Origin: Thiobacillus sp. 0-1251
GTDB taxonomy: Bacteria > Pseudomonadota > Gammaproteobacteria > Burkholderiales > Thiobacillaceae
Reading direction: 5' to 3'
NCBI GenBank assembly: GCA_001899305.1
Contig: MKWL01000001.1
Coordinates: 434,001-498,000, forward strand
Length of the DNA stretch: 64,000 bases
Part shown: piece by piece, positions 54,006 through 63,826 of the stretch
Layout of the letters: every line of letters begins with the position of its first letter
How positions within the stretch are numbered: the stretch's first letter is position 1
The notes under the pieces: model-generated
Told to the model about the DNA's origin: nothing
Database searches by the model: none
What the model saw: the letters and a program-made list of their open reading frames with translations, nothing else
Made by a program: the position numbers and the translations under genes

Positions 54006-54554
54006 ATGTCAGCACTTCTTAAAACCCATGCCCATCCCCAGAGTGAATCGGCCGACGACGACTGGCGTCTGTTGCTTTCGGCCGCGCTTGATGGCGAGAC
54101 GGAGCGTACCGAAACGGAAGCCTGCCTCGCGGCCCTGAAACGCGATGGCGAACTGCGACAAAGCTGGTCGGACTACCATCTGATCGGCGACCTGATGCGA
54201 GGCGAAGCCCCGGCGCAGGAGGGCTTCATGGCACGTTTCTCGGCGCAGTTGTCCACCGAGCCGACCGTGCTCGCACCGCGCCGAAGCGTGTGGCCACAGC
54301 GGGTTGCCGTGGCCTCGTTTGCCTCCCTCGCGGTGTGGGGTGCGATTTCGCTCACCCGGATGATGTCGGATGAACCGGCCACGCTGCCCATGGCGACAGC
54401 CCCGGGATTTCAGCAAGCCTCGCTGTCGTCGGAGCCGGCAAGCGAAGACGCCCGGTTTGCGCCTTATCTGGTGGCGCATCAGGAATTTGCCCCGATGACG
54501 GTGGTTTCTTCCCCTTACCAGCCGGCGGTGGCCGTAGCGGTGGAGCCGCGCTGA
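54006..54554 (+). CDS. rseA: Anti-sigma-E factor RseA
   Basis: The 182-residue protein has an N-terminal cytoplasmic RseA domain ([32 protein letters not shown]), one transmembrane helix at about 99-116 and a periplasmic tail. It binds RpoE until cut by regulated proteolysis. An AAAGGTGG lies upstream of the ATG two bases after the rpoE stop. The stop overlaps the rseB start (TGATG). Confidence 0.92.
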   Translation: MSALLKTHAHPQSESADDDWRLLLSAALDGETERTETEACLAALKRDGELRQSWSDYHLIGDLMRGEAPAQEGFMARFSAQLSTEPTVLAPRRSVWPQRVAVASFASLAVWGAISLTRMMSDEPATLPMATAPGFQQASLSSEPASEDARFAPYLVAHQEFAPMTVVSSPYQPAVAVAVEPR

Positions 54555-55501
54555 TGCGGTCGCTGGCTGGATGGCGGCAGGGCTGGCTGGTTGCAGGGTT
54601 CGCTGGGCTGGTCTTACTGTCCGGCGGGGCGCGAGCCGATGCTGCGGCCGATTGGCTCAATCGTGCGGCTACGGCCGCCAAACAGCAGAATTACAGCGGT
54701 ATTTATGTTTATCACCACGGTGAGCACGTCGAGGTCTTGCGTGTACAGCACCGTGCCGACGCGAATGGCGAGCAGGAAAAAGTCGAAGTCATGGATGGCA
54801 CCTCGCGCCAGTTCATGCGCATCAATAACGATGTGTACTGCCACTTGCCGGATGGCAAGCACGTTCGGCTGGAGCGCAATGCGCTGCGCCGTTTCTTCCC
54901 GGCCTTGTTGCCTGCGCAGCCGGCCAGCCTGCTCGATTTCTACGAGGCGAAGCTGGGCGGGGTCGAGCGCGTTGCGGGACGCACCTGCCAGGTGGTGACG
55001 CTGGCGCCGCGCGACGGATACCGATATACCTACAATTTCTGGCTGGACACCCGGACAGGCTTGCCGCTCAAGGCACGCATCGTCAACGATAGCGGCAATG
55101 TGATCTCGATCCTCGTATTCTCGGAAATCCAGATCGGCAAGGCTCCGGACATCCGCAATGACATGGCAGGAAAGATCATCCAGAAAACACAGCCGGGCAA
55201 ACCGGTCTTGAACGACTGGAACGTGACCCCGCCCCCCGGATACGAACAGGTGCAGGAAGCAGTACGTGTACTGCCCGGCAAGCGGGCGCCGGTCACGCAT
55301 CTGGTTTTTTCGGACGGTTTGAGCGTGTTGTCGATGTTTGTCGAGCCGGCGGATCCGCAGGTGCAAAGCCTGCATGGCCTGTCGGCTGAAGGCGCGATCG
55401 GCATCTATGCCCGCGAGGTGGATGGCTACATCGTGACGACGCTGGGTGAAGTGCCGAACATGGCACTCATCGAAACCGGCAATTCGGCAACCCGGAAGTA
55501 G
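54554..55501 (+). CDS. rseB: Sigma-E regulatory protein RseB/MucB
   Basis: The 315-residue periplasmic protein protects RseA from cleavage. It has a signal peptide, then the LolA-like N-terminal domain (NYSGIYVYHHGEHVEVLRVQHR) and the smaller C-terminal MucB_RseB domain (THLVFSDGLSVLSMFVEP). It is coupled to rseA and followed eight bases later by rseC. Confidence 0.95.
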   Translation: MRSLAGWRQGWLVAGFAGLVLLSGGARADAAADWLNRAATAAKQQNYSGIYVYHHGEHVEVLRVQHRADANGEQEKVEVMDGTSRQFMRINNDVYCHLPDGKHVRLERNALRRFFPALLPAQPASLLDFYEAKLGGVERVAGRTCQVVTLAPRDGYRYTYNFWLDTRTGLPLKARIVNDSGNVISILVFSEIQIGKAPDIRNDMAGKIIQKTQPGKPVLNDWNVTPPPGYEQVQEAVRVLPGKRAPVTHLVFSDGLSVLSMFVEPADPQVQSLHGLSAEGAIGIYAREVDGYIVTTLGEVPNMALIETGNSATRK

Positions 55502-55509
55502 GGCCGGGC

Positions 55510-55950
55510 ATGCTGGAGCAGACAGCCGAAGTCATCCACACCGCATCCGACGGCGTCTGGGTGCAGGCCGTCGAGCCATCGGGCTGCGGCACCTGCGGTG
55601 GACAGGGATGTTCGTCGCGGCGCATCGCAGAACTGTTCCAGCGCAAGCCCCGGAATTTCCTGGTCGACTGCGACCTGTCCCTGGCACCCGGAGACCGCGT
55701 GGTGATCGGGATTGCCCATGGCAGCGTACTCAAGAGTGCAATGCGCGCCTATGGCCTGCCGTTGGGCCTGATGCTGGCGGGTGCGTTGCTGGCGCAGGCC
55801 ATCCAGCCCGGCGACGGCGCGGCGCTTGCCGGCATGCTGATCGGAGGGGCAGCGGGCTGGCTCCTGGCACGTGGCGGCCGGACGGCCCGTCCGGTGGTGC
55901 TCAGACGCGAAAACCAAATCCCGTTTCAAGTAATGAAAGGACAGTCATGA
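55510..55950 (+). CDS. rseC: RseC/MucC-like inner-membrane protein
   Basis: The 146-residue protein has an N-terminal Cys cluster (C26, C29, C34 in GCGTCGGQGCSS), a beta-rich section and two transmembrane helices at about 82-98 and 103-119. RseC proteins modulate sigma-E and SoxR reduction. The stop overlaps the mucD start (ATGA). Confidence 0.92.
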   Translation: MLEQTAEVIHTASDGVWVQAVEPSGCGTCGGQGCSSRRIAELFQRKPRNFLVDCDLSLAPGDRVVIGIAHGSVLKSAMRAYGLPLGLMLAGALLAQAIQPGDGAALAGMLIGGAAGWLLARGGRTARPVVLRRENQIPFQVMKGQS

Positions 55951-57344
55951 TGAAAAACGCTTTGGCGGCGATCGCGTTGGTGTTTGCCGTGTCGGTACCT
56001 GCATTGGCGAAGGATGTGGTGGATGTGGCCGATCTGGTCGAGAAAGAAGGGCCGGCCGTGGTCAATATCAGTACCACCAAGATGGTGAAGCGTGGCCAGG
56101 AGTTTGGTGACGAAGGCATGCAGGAATTCTTCCGCCGCTTCTTCCCGGGCATGCCGGGCATGCCCGGCGGGCAGGAAGGCGGACAGGGACCCGGTCCCAT
56201 GCAGGAAATTCCGGCGCGCGGTGAAGGCTCGGGTTTTATCGTCAGCAACGATGGCTACATCCTGACCAATGCGCATGTGGTCAAAGGCGCGGATGAGGTG
56301 GTGGTCAAGCTCATCGACAAACGAACCTTCACGGCCAAGGTGGTGGGGGCGGACGCGCGCACCGATGTGGCCGTCATCAAGATCACTGCCAACAATCTGC
56401 CAGTCGTCAAACTGGGCGACCCCACCAAACTGCGGGTGGGCGAGGCGGTTGCAGCCATCGGTTCGCCCTTCGGTTTCGAGAACTCGGTCACCGCGGGTAT
56501 CGTTTCCGCCAAGGGGCGCTCGCTGCCGTCGGAGACCTACGTCCCGTTCATCCAGACCGATGTACCGATCAACCCCGGTAATTCAGGCGGGCCCTTGTTC
56601 AATATGAAGGGCGAAGTGGTCGGCATCAATTCGCAGATTTACAGCCGCAGCGGCGGCTATCAGGGCGTATCGTTCGCGATCCCGATCGATGTGGCGATGG
56701 AGGCGGCGAAGCAGCTCGAGAGCGGCGGCAAGGTGTCGCGCGGCTGGCTGGGCGTGGTGATCCAGGAAGTGACCGCCGATCTGGCCGACTCCTTCGGCCT
56801 GGATCGTCCGCGCGGGGCGCTGGTGTCGCAGGTTCAGGAAGACAGTCCGGCGCAGAAAGCGGGACTCCAGGCGGCCGACGTCATTCTGGAGTTCAATGGC
56901 AAGGCCGTGGAAAACTCCAGCGACCTGCCGCGCATCGTCGGCATGGCCAAGCCGGGCACCAAGATCCCGCTGCAAGTCTGGCGTAAGGGGAAAGTCCAGC
57001 AATTGAACGTGGTGCTGGGCGAATTGCCCACTGAAAGCCAGCAGGCGAGCAATGACGGCAAGGCTATTTTGCGCGGCGGGCTGGCCCTGACTGAACTGGG
57101 GGCGGACCAGCGGCGGGCGCTCGACCTCGATTATGGCGTGCTGGTCGCGGATGCAACGGGCGATGCGGCACGTGCCGGCATCCGGACGGGAGATGTCATC
57201 CTGGCGGTCAACAATACCAAGATCACCAGCGTGGCGGTTTATCGCAAGGCCATCGCCGCGATTCCCGCCGGCAAGAGCGCAGCGATCCTGGTGCGTCGCG
57301 GCGACGGCTCGCTCTACATCCCGTTGAAAATTTCGGGTGGGTAA
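55947..57344 (+). CDS. mucD: Periplasmic serine protease MucD/DegP-like
   Basis: The 465-residue HtrA protease has a signal peptide (ALAAIALVFAVSVPALA), the trypsin-like domain with triad H110, D140 and S213 (GNSGGPL), and two PDZ domains (about 260-345 and 370-460). A GMPGMPGG stretch lies in the LA loop at about 68-75. It degrades misfolded envelope proteins as part of the sigma-E response. The ATG overlaps rseC; a following ATG at 55950 is equally possible. Confidence 0.95.
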   Translation: MMKNALAAIALVFAVSVPALAKDVVDVADLVEKEGPAVVNISTTKMVKRGQEFGDEGMQEFFRRFFPGMPGMPGGQEGGQGPGPMQEIPARGEGSGFIVSNDGYILTNAHVVKGADEVVVKLIDKRTFTAKVVGADARTDVAVIKITANNLPVVKLGDPTKLRVGEAVAAIGSPFGFENSVTAGIVSAKGRSLPSETYVPFIQTDVPINPGNSGGPLFNMKGEVVGINSQIYSRSGGYQGVSFAIPIDVAMEAAKQLESGGKVSRGWLGVVIQEVTADLADSFGLDRPRGALVSQVQEDSPAQKAGLQAADVILEFNGKAVENSSDLPRIVGMAKPGTKIPLQVWRKGKVQQLNVVLGELPTESQQASNDGKAILRGGLALTELGADQRRALDLDYGVLVADATGDAARAGIRTGDVILAVNNTKITSVAVYRKAIAAIPAGKSAAILVRRGDGSLYIPLKISGG

Positions 57345-57582
57345 AACGCTCACGCTCTATACGCGGAAAGGCTGTCCGCTCTGCGATGAACTGGCAGCCG
57401 AGGTCCGCGCCCTGCTTGCAGGGACGGGGCACGCCCTGGTTCCTGTGGATGTGGATGCCGATCCGGCACTCAAGGCCGAATACGGCTGGGAGGTTCCGCT
57501 GTTGTTTGACGGCGACACCGAGATTTGCCGCCATCAGCTCAATCTACCTGCGTTTCAGGAATGGCTGCGCTTCAACCCTTGA
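57337..57582 (+). CDS. Glutaredoxin-family protein (DUF836 type)
   Basis: The 81-residue thioredoxin-fold protein has CPLC at 13-16 (LYTRKGCPLCDEL) and the cis-proline WEVPLLFDGD near 52. It starts with GTG, overlapping the mucD stop by eight bases. This small gene commonly sits between mucD and lepA in betaproteobacteria. The substrate is unknown. Confidence 0.88.
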   Translation: MGKTLTLYTRKGCPLCDELAAEVRALLAGTGHALVPVDVDADPALKAEYGWEVPLLFDGDTEICRHQLNLPAFQEWLRFNP

Positions 57583-57619
57583 AATCCGTTAAAATCCGGG
57601 GTCTTATCGAATCCCTGAT

Positions 57620-57645
57620 CGGGCACGGAAGCGTGCCCGTTTTGT
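57620..57645 (+). terminator. Hairpin with T-tract immediately before lepA
   Basis: CGGGCACG pairs with CGTGCCCG across a GAAG loop, followed by TTTTGTT. It looks like a rho-independent terminator ending the rpoE-mucD-glutaredoxin transcript, yet its 3' end is about seven bases before the lepA GTG, where a ribosome site would be expected. Confidence 0.75.
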
Positions 57646-57646
57646 T

Positions 57647-59446
57647 GTGTCCCAGAATCTGATCCGCAATTTTTCCATCATTGCCCATATCGACCACGGC
57701 AAGTCCACGCTGGCGGACCGCCTGATCCAGTTTTGCGGCGGCCTGTCCGAGCGCGAGATGGAGGCGCAGGTGCTCGATTCCATGGATCTGGAGAAGGAAC
57801 GCGGCATCACCATCAAGGCGCAGACCGCTGCGCTGACCTACAAGGCGCAGGATGGCCAGGTTTACCGCCTGAACCTGATCGACACCCCGGGCCACGTCGA
57901 TTTTTCCTACGAAGTCAGCCGCTCGCTGTCCGCCTGCGAGGGTGCGCTGCTGGTGGTCGACGCCTCGCAGGGCGTCGAGGCGCAGACCGTGGCCAACTGC
58001 TACACCGCGATCGACCTTGGCGTCGAGGTGATCCCTGTGCTGAACAAGATCGACCTGCCAGCCGCCGATCCCGACCGGGTGGCGGAAGAGATCGAGGATA
58101 TCGTCGGCCTCGACGCCACCGACGCGGTGCGTGCCTCGGCCAAGACCGGCATCGGCATTTCCGAAATCCTCGAGGTGGTGGTGAAGCAGGTGCCACCGCC
58201 GCGCGGAGACGAGTCTGCGCCGCTGAAGGCGCTGATCATCGATTCGTGGTTCGACAACTACGTCGGCGTGGTGATGCTGGTGCGTGTGGTCGACGGCGTG
58301 CTACGCCCGAAGGACAAGATCCGCTTCATGGCGAGCGGTGCGCAACATCTGACCGAACACGTCGGCGTGTTCACGCCCAAGTCGGTCGACAAGCCCCAGC
58401 TTTCGGCGGGTGAAGTCGGTTTCGTGATCGCCGGCATCAAGGAGCTCAAATCCGCCCAGGTGGGAGACACCATCACGCTGATCGACCGTCCCGCCAGCGA
58501 ACCCCTGCCGGGTTTCAAGAAGGTGCAGTCGCAGGTGTTTGCCGGCTTGTATCCGGTTGAATCCCACGACTTCGAGGCGCTGCGCGACGCATTGACCAAG
58601 CTGCAGCTGAACGATGCCGCGCTGCAGTTCGAGCCCGAGGTGTCGCAGGCGCTGGGATTCGGCTTCCGCTGTGGCTTCCTCGGCCTGTTGCACATGGATA
58701 TCGTGCAGGAACGGCTCGAGCGTGAGTACGACATGGATCTCATCACCACCGCGCCGACGGTGGTGTATGAAGTGGTGCTGAAGGATGGCACCACCATCAA
58801 CGTCGAGAACCCGTCCAAGCTGCCCGAGCCGTCCAAGATCGAGGAAATCCGCGAACCCATCATTACCGCGACCATCTTCGTGCCGGAGGAATTCGTCGGC
58901 AACGTCATCACCCTGTGCAACCAGAAGCGCGGCATGCAGCTCGACATGCAGTACCACGGCAAGCAGGTCATGTTGCGCTACGACCTGCCCATGAACGAAG
59001 TGGTGATGGACTTCTTCGACAAGCTGAAATCGACCAGCCGCGGCTATGCCTCGCTCGACTATGAATTCAAGGAATTCCGCGCCGGCGATCTGGTCAAGCT
59101 CGACATCCTGGTCAACAACGAGAAAGTCGATGCGCTGTCCCTCATCGTGCACCGTGCCACCAGTGTGTACCGCGGGCGCGAGCTCGCCGCCAAGATGCGC
59201 GAACTGATCCCGCGCCAGATGTTCGACGTCGCCGTACAGGCGGCGATCGGCGCCAATATCATTGCGCGTGAGAATGTGAAAGCCATGCGCAAGAACGTGC
59301 TCGCCAAGTGTTACGGCGGCGACATCACGCGCAAGAAGAAGCTCCTGGAAAAGCAGAAGGCCGGCAAACGCCGCATGAAGCAGGTCGGCAACGTGGAAAT
59401 CCCGCAGGAAGCCTTTCTTGCGATCCTCCAGGTCTCCGATAAATAA
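57647..59446 (+). CDS. lepA: Elongation factor 4 (LepA)
   Basis: The 599-residue translational GTPase starts at the conserved [23 protein letters not shown] (G1 near residue 14), with DTPGHVDF (G3) and NKIDLPAA (G4), EF-G-like domains and the LepA-specific C-terminal domain ([23 protein letters not shown]). The GTG at 57647 is the only start matching the family N-terminus. It has no Shine-Dalgarno sequence because the space is taken by a hairpin. Confidence 0.97.
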   Translation: MSQNLIRNFSIIAHIDHGKSTLADRLIQFCGGLSEREMEAQVLDSMDLEKERGITIKAQTAALTYKAQDGQVYRLNLIDTPGHVDFSYEVSRSLSACEGALLVVDASQGVEAQTVANCYTAIDLGVEVIPVLNKIDLPAADPDRVAEEIEDIVGLDATDAVRASAKTGIGISEILEVVVKQVPPPRGDESAPLKALIIDSWFDNYVGVVMLVRVVDGVLRPKDKIRFMASGAQHLTEHVGVFTPKSVDKPQLSAGEVGFVIAGIKELKSAQVGDTITLIDRPASEPLPGFKKVQSQVFAGLYPVESHDFEALRDALTKLQLNDAALQFEPEVSQALGFGFRCGFLGLLHMDIVQERLEREYDMDLITTAPTVVYEVVLKDGTTINVENPSKLPEPSKIEEIREPIITATIFVPEEFVGNVITLCNQKRGMQLDMQYHGKQVMLRYDLPMNEVVMDFFDKLKSTSRGYASLDYEFKEFRAGDLVKLDILVNNEKVDALSLIVHRATSVYRGRELAAKMRELIPRQMFDVAVQAAIGANIIARENVKAMRKNVLAKCYGGDITRKKKLLEKQKAGKRRMKQVGNVEIPQEAFLAILQVSDK

Positions 59447-59463
59447 GAAACGGACCCCCCGAC

Positions 59464-60273
59464 ATGAACTTTGCCCTCATACTCTTCGTCGCCCTGGTGG
59501 TCACCGGCGCCATCTGGCTGCTCGACGTGCTGTTCCTCAAGCGTGGCCGCGACAGGGACGCCAAGGAGCCGATGCTGGTCGAGTACGCCAAGAGCTTCTT
59601 CCCGGTGATCCTCGTCGTGTTCGCGCTGCGCTCCTTCCTGGTCGAGCCGTTCAAGATTCCATCCGGTTCGATGATGCCCACGCTCCTGGTCGGCGATTTC
59701 ATCCTGGTCAACAAATTCACCTACGGCATCCGCCTGCCGGTCATCAATACGAAGGTGGTCAAACTGAACAATCCCAAGCGGGGGGACGTGATGGTATTCC
59801 GCTATCCGGGCGACCCCAGTCTCGACTACATCAAACGGGTGATCGGCGTCCCGGGCGACGTGGTCGAATATCGTGACAAGAAGCTCACCATCAACGGCAA
59901 GCCCGTGCCATCAACCAACACGGGCACCTACAGCTACGTGGGTAATGGCCTGAATTACATTACCGCGATGGTGTACAAGGAACGCCTCAACGGCACCGAC
60001 CACACCATGATGACGGAGCCGGACAAGCCCTCGGTCTATCCGACCCAGGTGGTGGACTTCCCTTACCGCGAGAACTGCTCCTACAATGCCGAGGGCGAAG
60101 GCTTCGTCTGCAAGGTGCCGCAGGGGCAGTATTTCATGATGGGCGACAACCGCGACGCCAGCAACGACAGCCGCTACTGGGGATTCGTTCCGGACAGGAA
60201 CATCGTCGGCAAGGCTTTCTTCATCTGGATGAATTTCGACGAATTCGGCCGCATCGGCACTACCATTCGATAA
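59464..60273 (+). CDS. lepB: Signal peptidase I
   Basis: The 269-residue inner-membrane protease removes signal peptides. Two N-terminal transmembrane segments (about 3-23 and 44-60) precede the catalytic serine S69 in SGSMMPTL and the general base K124 in YIKRVIGVPGD. GDNRDASNDSRYWG is the conserved box E. It lies 17 bases after lepA. Confidence 0.96.
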   Translation: MNFALILFVALVVTGAIWLLDVLFLKRGRDRDAKEPMLVEYAKSFFPVILVVFALRSFLVEPFKIPSGSMMPTLLVGDFILVNKFTYGIRLPVINTKVVKLNNPKRGDVMVFRYPGDPSLDYIKRVIGVPGDVVEYRDKKLTINGKPVPSTNTGTYSYVGNGLNYITAMVYKERLNGTDHTMMTEPDKPSVYPTQVVDFPYRENCSYNAEGEGFVCKVPQGQYFMMGDNRDASNDSRYWGFVPDRNIVGKAFFIWMNFDEFGRIGTTIR

Positions 60274-60282
60274 GGAGACAGC

Positions 60283-60684
60283 ATGTATCGCACGCGCGCC
60301 ATGAAATCCAAACAACGCGGACTGACCATGTTCGGCTTCCTGTTCGTCGCCGTCGTGCTGGTCATGCTGGCCATGCTGGCGATGAAACTGGTGCCGGCCT
60401 ATATCGAGTATTTCTCGGTGAAGAAGATCCTCACCACGATGGGGCAGGAATCCGACCTCAAATCCAAGAGCAATGCCGATATCCGCAGTGATTTTGAGCG
60501 GCGCGCCAGTGTCGGTTATGTGACCGTGGTCAAGCCCGAGGACATCGCCATCGACCGTCACGGCGCCGTTCCGGTCATTTCCACCGACTACACCTTCCGT
60601 ACCAAGCTCGTCGGCAATGTCAGCCTGGTGGTCGACTTCAGTGCCAGTTCCGACCCCAACGCGGTCCCGGTCGAGGTTGAATAA
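60283..60684 (+). CDS. DUF4845 family membrane protein
   Basis: A 133-residue protein with one N-terminal transmembrane helix ([20 protein letters not shown], about 13-33) and an extracytoplasmic domain ([16 protein letters not shown]...[19 protein letters not shown]). This is DUF4845, regularly found between lepB and rnc. The N-terminus looks like a type IV pilin leader but is not clearly processed. AAGGAG precedes the ATG. The function is unknown. Confidence 0.88.
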   Translation: MYRTRAMKSKQRGLTMFGFLFVAVVLVMLAMLAMKLVPAYIEYFSVKKILTTMGQESDLKSKSNADIRSDFERRASVGYVTVVKPEDIAIDRHGAVPVISTDYTFRTKLVGNVSLVVDFSASSDPNAVPVEVE

Positions 60685-61357
60685 CACCCTGTTGAACCAG
60701 CGCCTGCAACAGGCGCTGGGTTATACCTTTGTCCGCTCCGATCTTCTGACCCAGGCGCTGACGCACCGCAGCTACGGCGCGCTCAACAACGAACGGCTCG
60801 AATTTCTCGGCGACTCGGTCTTGAACTGCACGGTCGCCCGGGCCTTGTACGATGCGTTTCCCGAGTTGCCGGAAGGTAGCCTGTCGCGCCTGCGCGCCAA
60901 CCTGGTGCGGCAGGAAACGTTGGCCGACATTGCCGTTACCCTGAAACTGGGCGACAGCCTGCGCCTGGGGGAAGGTGAACTCAAGAGCGGCGGTTTTCGC
61001 CGTCCCTCGATCCTGGCCGATGCGCTGGAATCGCTGTTCGGTGCCATTTTTCTCGATGCCGGGTTCGAGGCCGCGCAATGCGTGGTGCGTGGATTGTTCG
61101 ATCCGTTGGTGGCAAAAATCGATCCGCGGGCCTCGGGCAAGGATGCCAAGACCGAACTGCAGGAAATGCTGCAGTCACGACGGCTTCCGCTACCGGATTA
61201 CCGCCTGGTCGGTACCCAGGGCGAAGCGCATGACCAGAGTTTCATTGTCGAGTGCGTGCTGGCCAAGCCCGTGCTCAGCACGCGTGGCGTCGGCAAGAGC
61301 CGCCGCGCTGCCGAACAGGAGGCTGCACGCCTGGCGTGTGCCGCATTACAGAAATGA
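60677..61357 (+). CDS. rnc: Ribonuclease III
   Basis: The 226-residue double-strand RNA nuclease has the catalytic signature [12 protein letters not shown] at about 38-49 and the second acidic cluster [14 protein letters not shown], plus a C-terminal dsRNA-binding domain with [13 protein letters not shown]. No ATG fits; TTG at 60677, right after GAGG and overlapping the DUF4845 stop by eight bases, gives the usual N-terminal length. Confidence 0.95.
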   Translation: MNNTLLNQRLQQALGYTFVRSDLLTQALTHRSYGALNNERLEFLGDSVLNCTVARALYDAFPELPEGSLSRLRANLVRQETLADIAVTLKLGDSLRLGEGELKSGGFRRPSILADALESLFGAIFLDAGFEAAQCVVRGLFDPLVAKIDPRASGKDAKTELQEMLQSRRLPLPDYRLVGTQGEAHDQSFIVECVLAKPVLSTRGVGKSRRAAEQEAARLACAALQK

Positions 61358-61369
61358 AAGGCTGCAGAC

Positions 61370-62254
61370 ATGAGTGAATTCAAGTGCGGCCTCATCGCCA
61401 TTGTCGGGCGTCCCAACGTCGGCAAGTCGACGCTGCTCAACCGTATCGTCGGGCAGAAAATCAGCATCACCTCACGCAAGGCGCAGACCACGCGCCACCG
61501 GGTGATGGGCATCCACACCACCGACGAAGCGCAATTCGTGTTCGTCGACACGCCGGGGTTCCAGACCCGCCATGCCAGCACCATGAACCGCGCGATGAAC
61601 AAGCGGGTCCGTGAAACGCTGTCGGACACCGACGTGGTGATGATGCTGGTGGAGGCGGGACGGCTGAGGAAAGAGGATCGCCAGGTAATGGACCTGCTGC
61701 CCAAAGATCGGCCGCTGATCCTGGTCGTGAACAAGATCGATCACGTCAAGGACCGGGCCGAACTGATGGCGTCTCTGCAGGAAGCGGCCGCCGCGCATGC
61801 ATTCACCGAGATCGTGCCGGTGTCGGCCAAGCAGGGCAGCAATCTGGACGAGCTCTTGAAGACCCTGCAAGCCCATCTGCCGGAGAATCCGCCGCTGTTC
61901 GGCGAGGATGATGTCACCGACCAGACCGAGCGCCAGCTGGCGGCAGAATTGATCCGCGAGAAAGTGTTCCGCCTGTGCGGCGAGGAAATTCCCTATGCCG
62001 TGGCGGTGACCATCGACAAATTCGAGGAAGAGGGCAATCTGCGCCGCATCTTCGCCACCATCCTGGTCGACCGCGACAGCCACAAGGCCATCGTCATCGG
62101 CAAGGGCGGCGAGAAGCTCAAGGCCATCTCCACCCAGGCGCGCCTCGACATGGAGCGCGCTTTCGACAGCAAGGTATATCTGGAGGTCTGGGTCAAGGTC
62201 AAGGGCGGCTGGGCCGACGATGTGCGCATGCTGAAATCGCTCGGACTGGATTGA
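61370..62254 (+). CDS. era: GTPase Era
   Basis: The 294-residue GTPase matures the small ribosomal subunit by binding 16S rRNA 3' end. It has G1 [12 protein letters not shown] (about 13-24), DTPGF (G3), NKIDHVKD (G4) and a C-terminal KH domain with [11 protein letters not shown]. It follows rnc as usual. Confidence 0.97.
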   Translation: MSEFKCGLIAIVGRPNVGKSTLLNRIVGQKISITSRKAQTTRHRVMGIHTTDEAQFVFVDTPGFQTRHASTMNRAMNKRVRETLSDTDVVMMLVEAGRLRKEDRQVMDLLPKDRPLILVVNKIDHVKDRAELMASLQEAAAAHAFTEIVPVSAKQGSNLDELLKTLQAHLPENPPLFGEDDVTDQTERQLAAELIREKVFRLCGEEIPYAVAVTIDKFEEEGNLRRIFATILVDRDSHKAIVIGKGGEKLKAISTQARLDMERAFDSKVYLEVWVKVKGGWADDVRMLKSLGLD

Positions 62255-62261
62255 GTGGGCG

Positions 62262-63029
62262 ATGTCCGCAGACGCGCGCGTCAACAACGAACCCGGTTTC
62301 GTCCTCCACACGTATCCTTTCAAGGAAACCAGCGTGGTGGCGGAAGTGTTCACGCGCGACCATGGGCGCGTGGCACTGATTGCGCGCGGCGCGCGGCGCC
62401 CGACGTCGACCCTGCGCGGACTGATGCAGCCGTTCACCCCGCTGCTGCTGTCGTGGTTCGGCAAGTCCGAACTGAAAACCCTGCACGCCGCTGAATGGCA
62501 GGGCGGTTTGAAGGCCCCTGAGGGACGGGCGCTGATGTGCGGGTTTTATCTCAATGAATTGCTGCTGCGTCTGTTGGCGCGTGGCGATGCGCACGAGACG
62601 TTGTATGACCGTTACCTCGCGACCCTCGAGCAGTTGGCCGGCGAGCATGACTGCACTTCCGATCACGAACGTACTGCTTACTTTGAGCGGATCCTGCGGC
62701 GCTTCGAAAAGAATCTGCTGGGTGAGATCGGCTATGGCGCCACCTTCGATGTCGAGGCGGGCAGCGGCGCGACTATCCAGGCACAGGCCCGTTATGTGTT
62801 CCAGCCAGAGCGTGGCGCACTGCTCACCCTGGATGACTCGGCAGCGGGGCAGCCGGGCTGTCCGGTGTCCGGCCAGACGCTGATCGACTTGGCCGGCGAC
62901 CGCTTCGAGCGGCCGACGACGATGGTCGAAGCCAAGGCACTGATGCGCACCTTGATCAATCACACGCTGGGCGCCAAGCCGCTTTATACTCGCCAGCTGT
63001 TACGCGACCTCACCGAACTCACACAATGA
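62262..63029 (+). CDS. recO: DNA repair protein RecO
   Basis: The 255-residue recombination mediator has the N-terminal OB fold ([34 protein letters not shown]) and the helical C-terminal domain with [16 protein letters not shown]. It loads RecA with RecR in gap repair. The stop overlaps the pdxJ start (ATGA). Confidence 0.95.
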   Translation: MSADARVNNEPGFVLHTYPFKETSVVAEVFTRDHGRVALIARGARRPTSTLRGLMQPFTPLLLSWFGKSELKTLHAAEWQGGLKAPEGRALMCGFYLNELLLRLLARGDAHETLYDRYLATLEQLAGEHDCTSDHERTAYFERILRRFEKNLLGEIGYGATFDVEAGSGATIQAQARYVFQPERGALLTLDDSAAGQPGCPVSGQTLIDLAGDRFERPTTMVEAKALMRTLINHTLGAKPLYTRQLLRDLTELTQ

Positions 63030-63754
63030 GCATCTTTCTCGGCGTCAACATCGACCATATCGCCACCTTGCGCCAGGCACGCAAGACCCGCTACCCCAGC
63101 CCGGTCGAGGCGGCGCTTGCCGCGGAAACCGCTGGCGCCGATTCGATCACCCTGCACCTGCGCGAAGATCGCCGCCACATCCAGGATGCCGACGTGGCGA
63201 TCCTGCGCCAGGTGCTGAAAACCAAGATGAACCTGGAGATGGCGGTGACCGAGGAGATGCTCGCGATCGCCGTCGCTACCCGGCCGCAGGACGTCTGTCT
63301 GGTTCCGGAAAAGCGCGAGGAACTCACGACCGAAGGCGGGCTCGACGTCAAGGGCCAGATGCAGAAAATGACCGCTGCCTGCAAACGGCTCGGCGATGCC
63401 GGTATCCGTGTCTCACTGTTCATCGACGCCGATTTCGCCCAGCTTGACGCGGCCCATGCGGCCGGCGCGCCGGTGGTCGAAATCCATACCGGCCATTATG
63501 CCGACGCGGAGGCGGACGAAGCGCGCATCGCAGAATTCGAGCGTATTCGCATGGCCGTTGCCTATGGCCGTAGCCTCGGGCTGACGGTGAACGCCGGCCA
63601 CGGTCTCACCTATCACAATGTCCAGCCTGTTGCCGCCCTGCCCGGCATCCACGAACTCAACATCGGCCACGCGATCGTGGCGCAGGCACTGTTTGTCGGC
63701 TGGAAGGAGGCGGTGGCCGAGATGAAGCGATTGATGGTGGAGGCTGCAGGCTGA
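63026..63754 (+). CDS. pdxJ: Pyridoxine 5'-phosphate synthase
   Basis: The 242-residue TIM-barrel enzyme condenses deoxyxylulose phosphate and aminoacetone phosphate in vitamin B6 synthesis. It has [44 protein letters not shown] and [11 protein letters not shown]. The usual next gene, acpS, is absent at this point. Confidence 0.97.
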   Translation: MSIFLGVNIDHIATLRQARKTRYPSPVEAALAAETAGADSITLHLREDRRHIQDADVAILRQVLKTKMNLEMAVTEEMLAIAVATRPQDVCLVPEKREELTTEGGLDVKGQMQKMTAACKRLGDAGIRVSLFIDADFAQLDAAHAAGAPVVEIHTGHYADAEADEARIAEFERIRMAVAYGRSLGLTVNAGHGLTYHNVQPVAALPGIHELNIGHAIVAQALFVGWKEAVAEMKRLMVEAAG

Positions 63755-63826
63755 TGGCGTCGTCGGCCCCGCATGATCGTGGGCGCAGAGGGTGACAGGC
63801 GAACAGGCTACAGGATCGTTTGACCG

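Noticed and set aside
55446-55946. Open frame extending mucD upstream
   Set aside because: It overlaps rseB and rseC in another frame; a signal peptide and overlap with the rseC stop fix the start at 55947.
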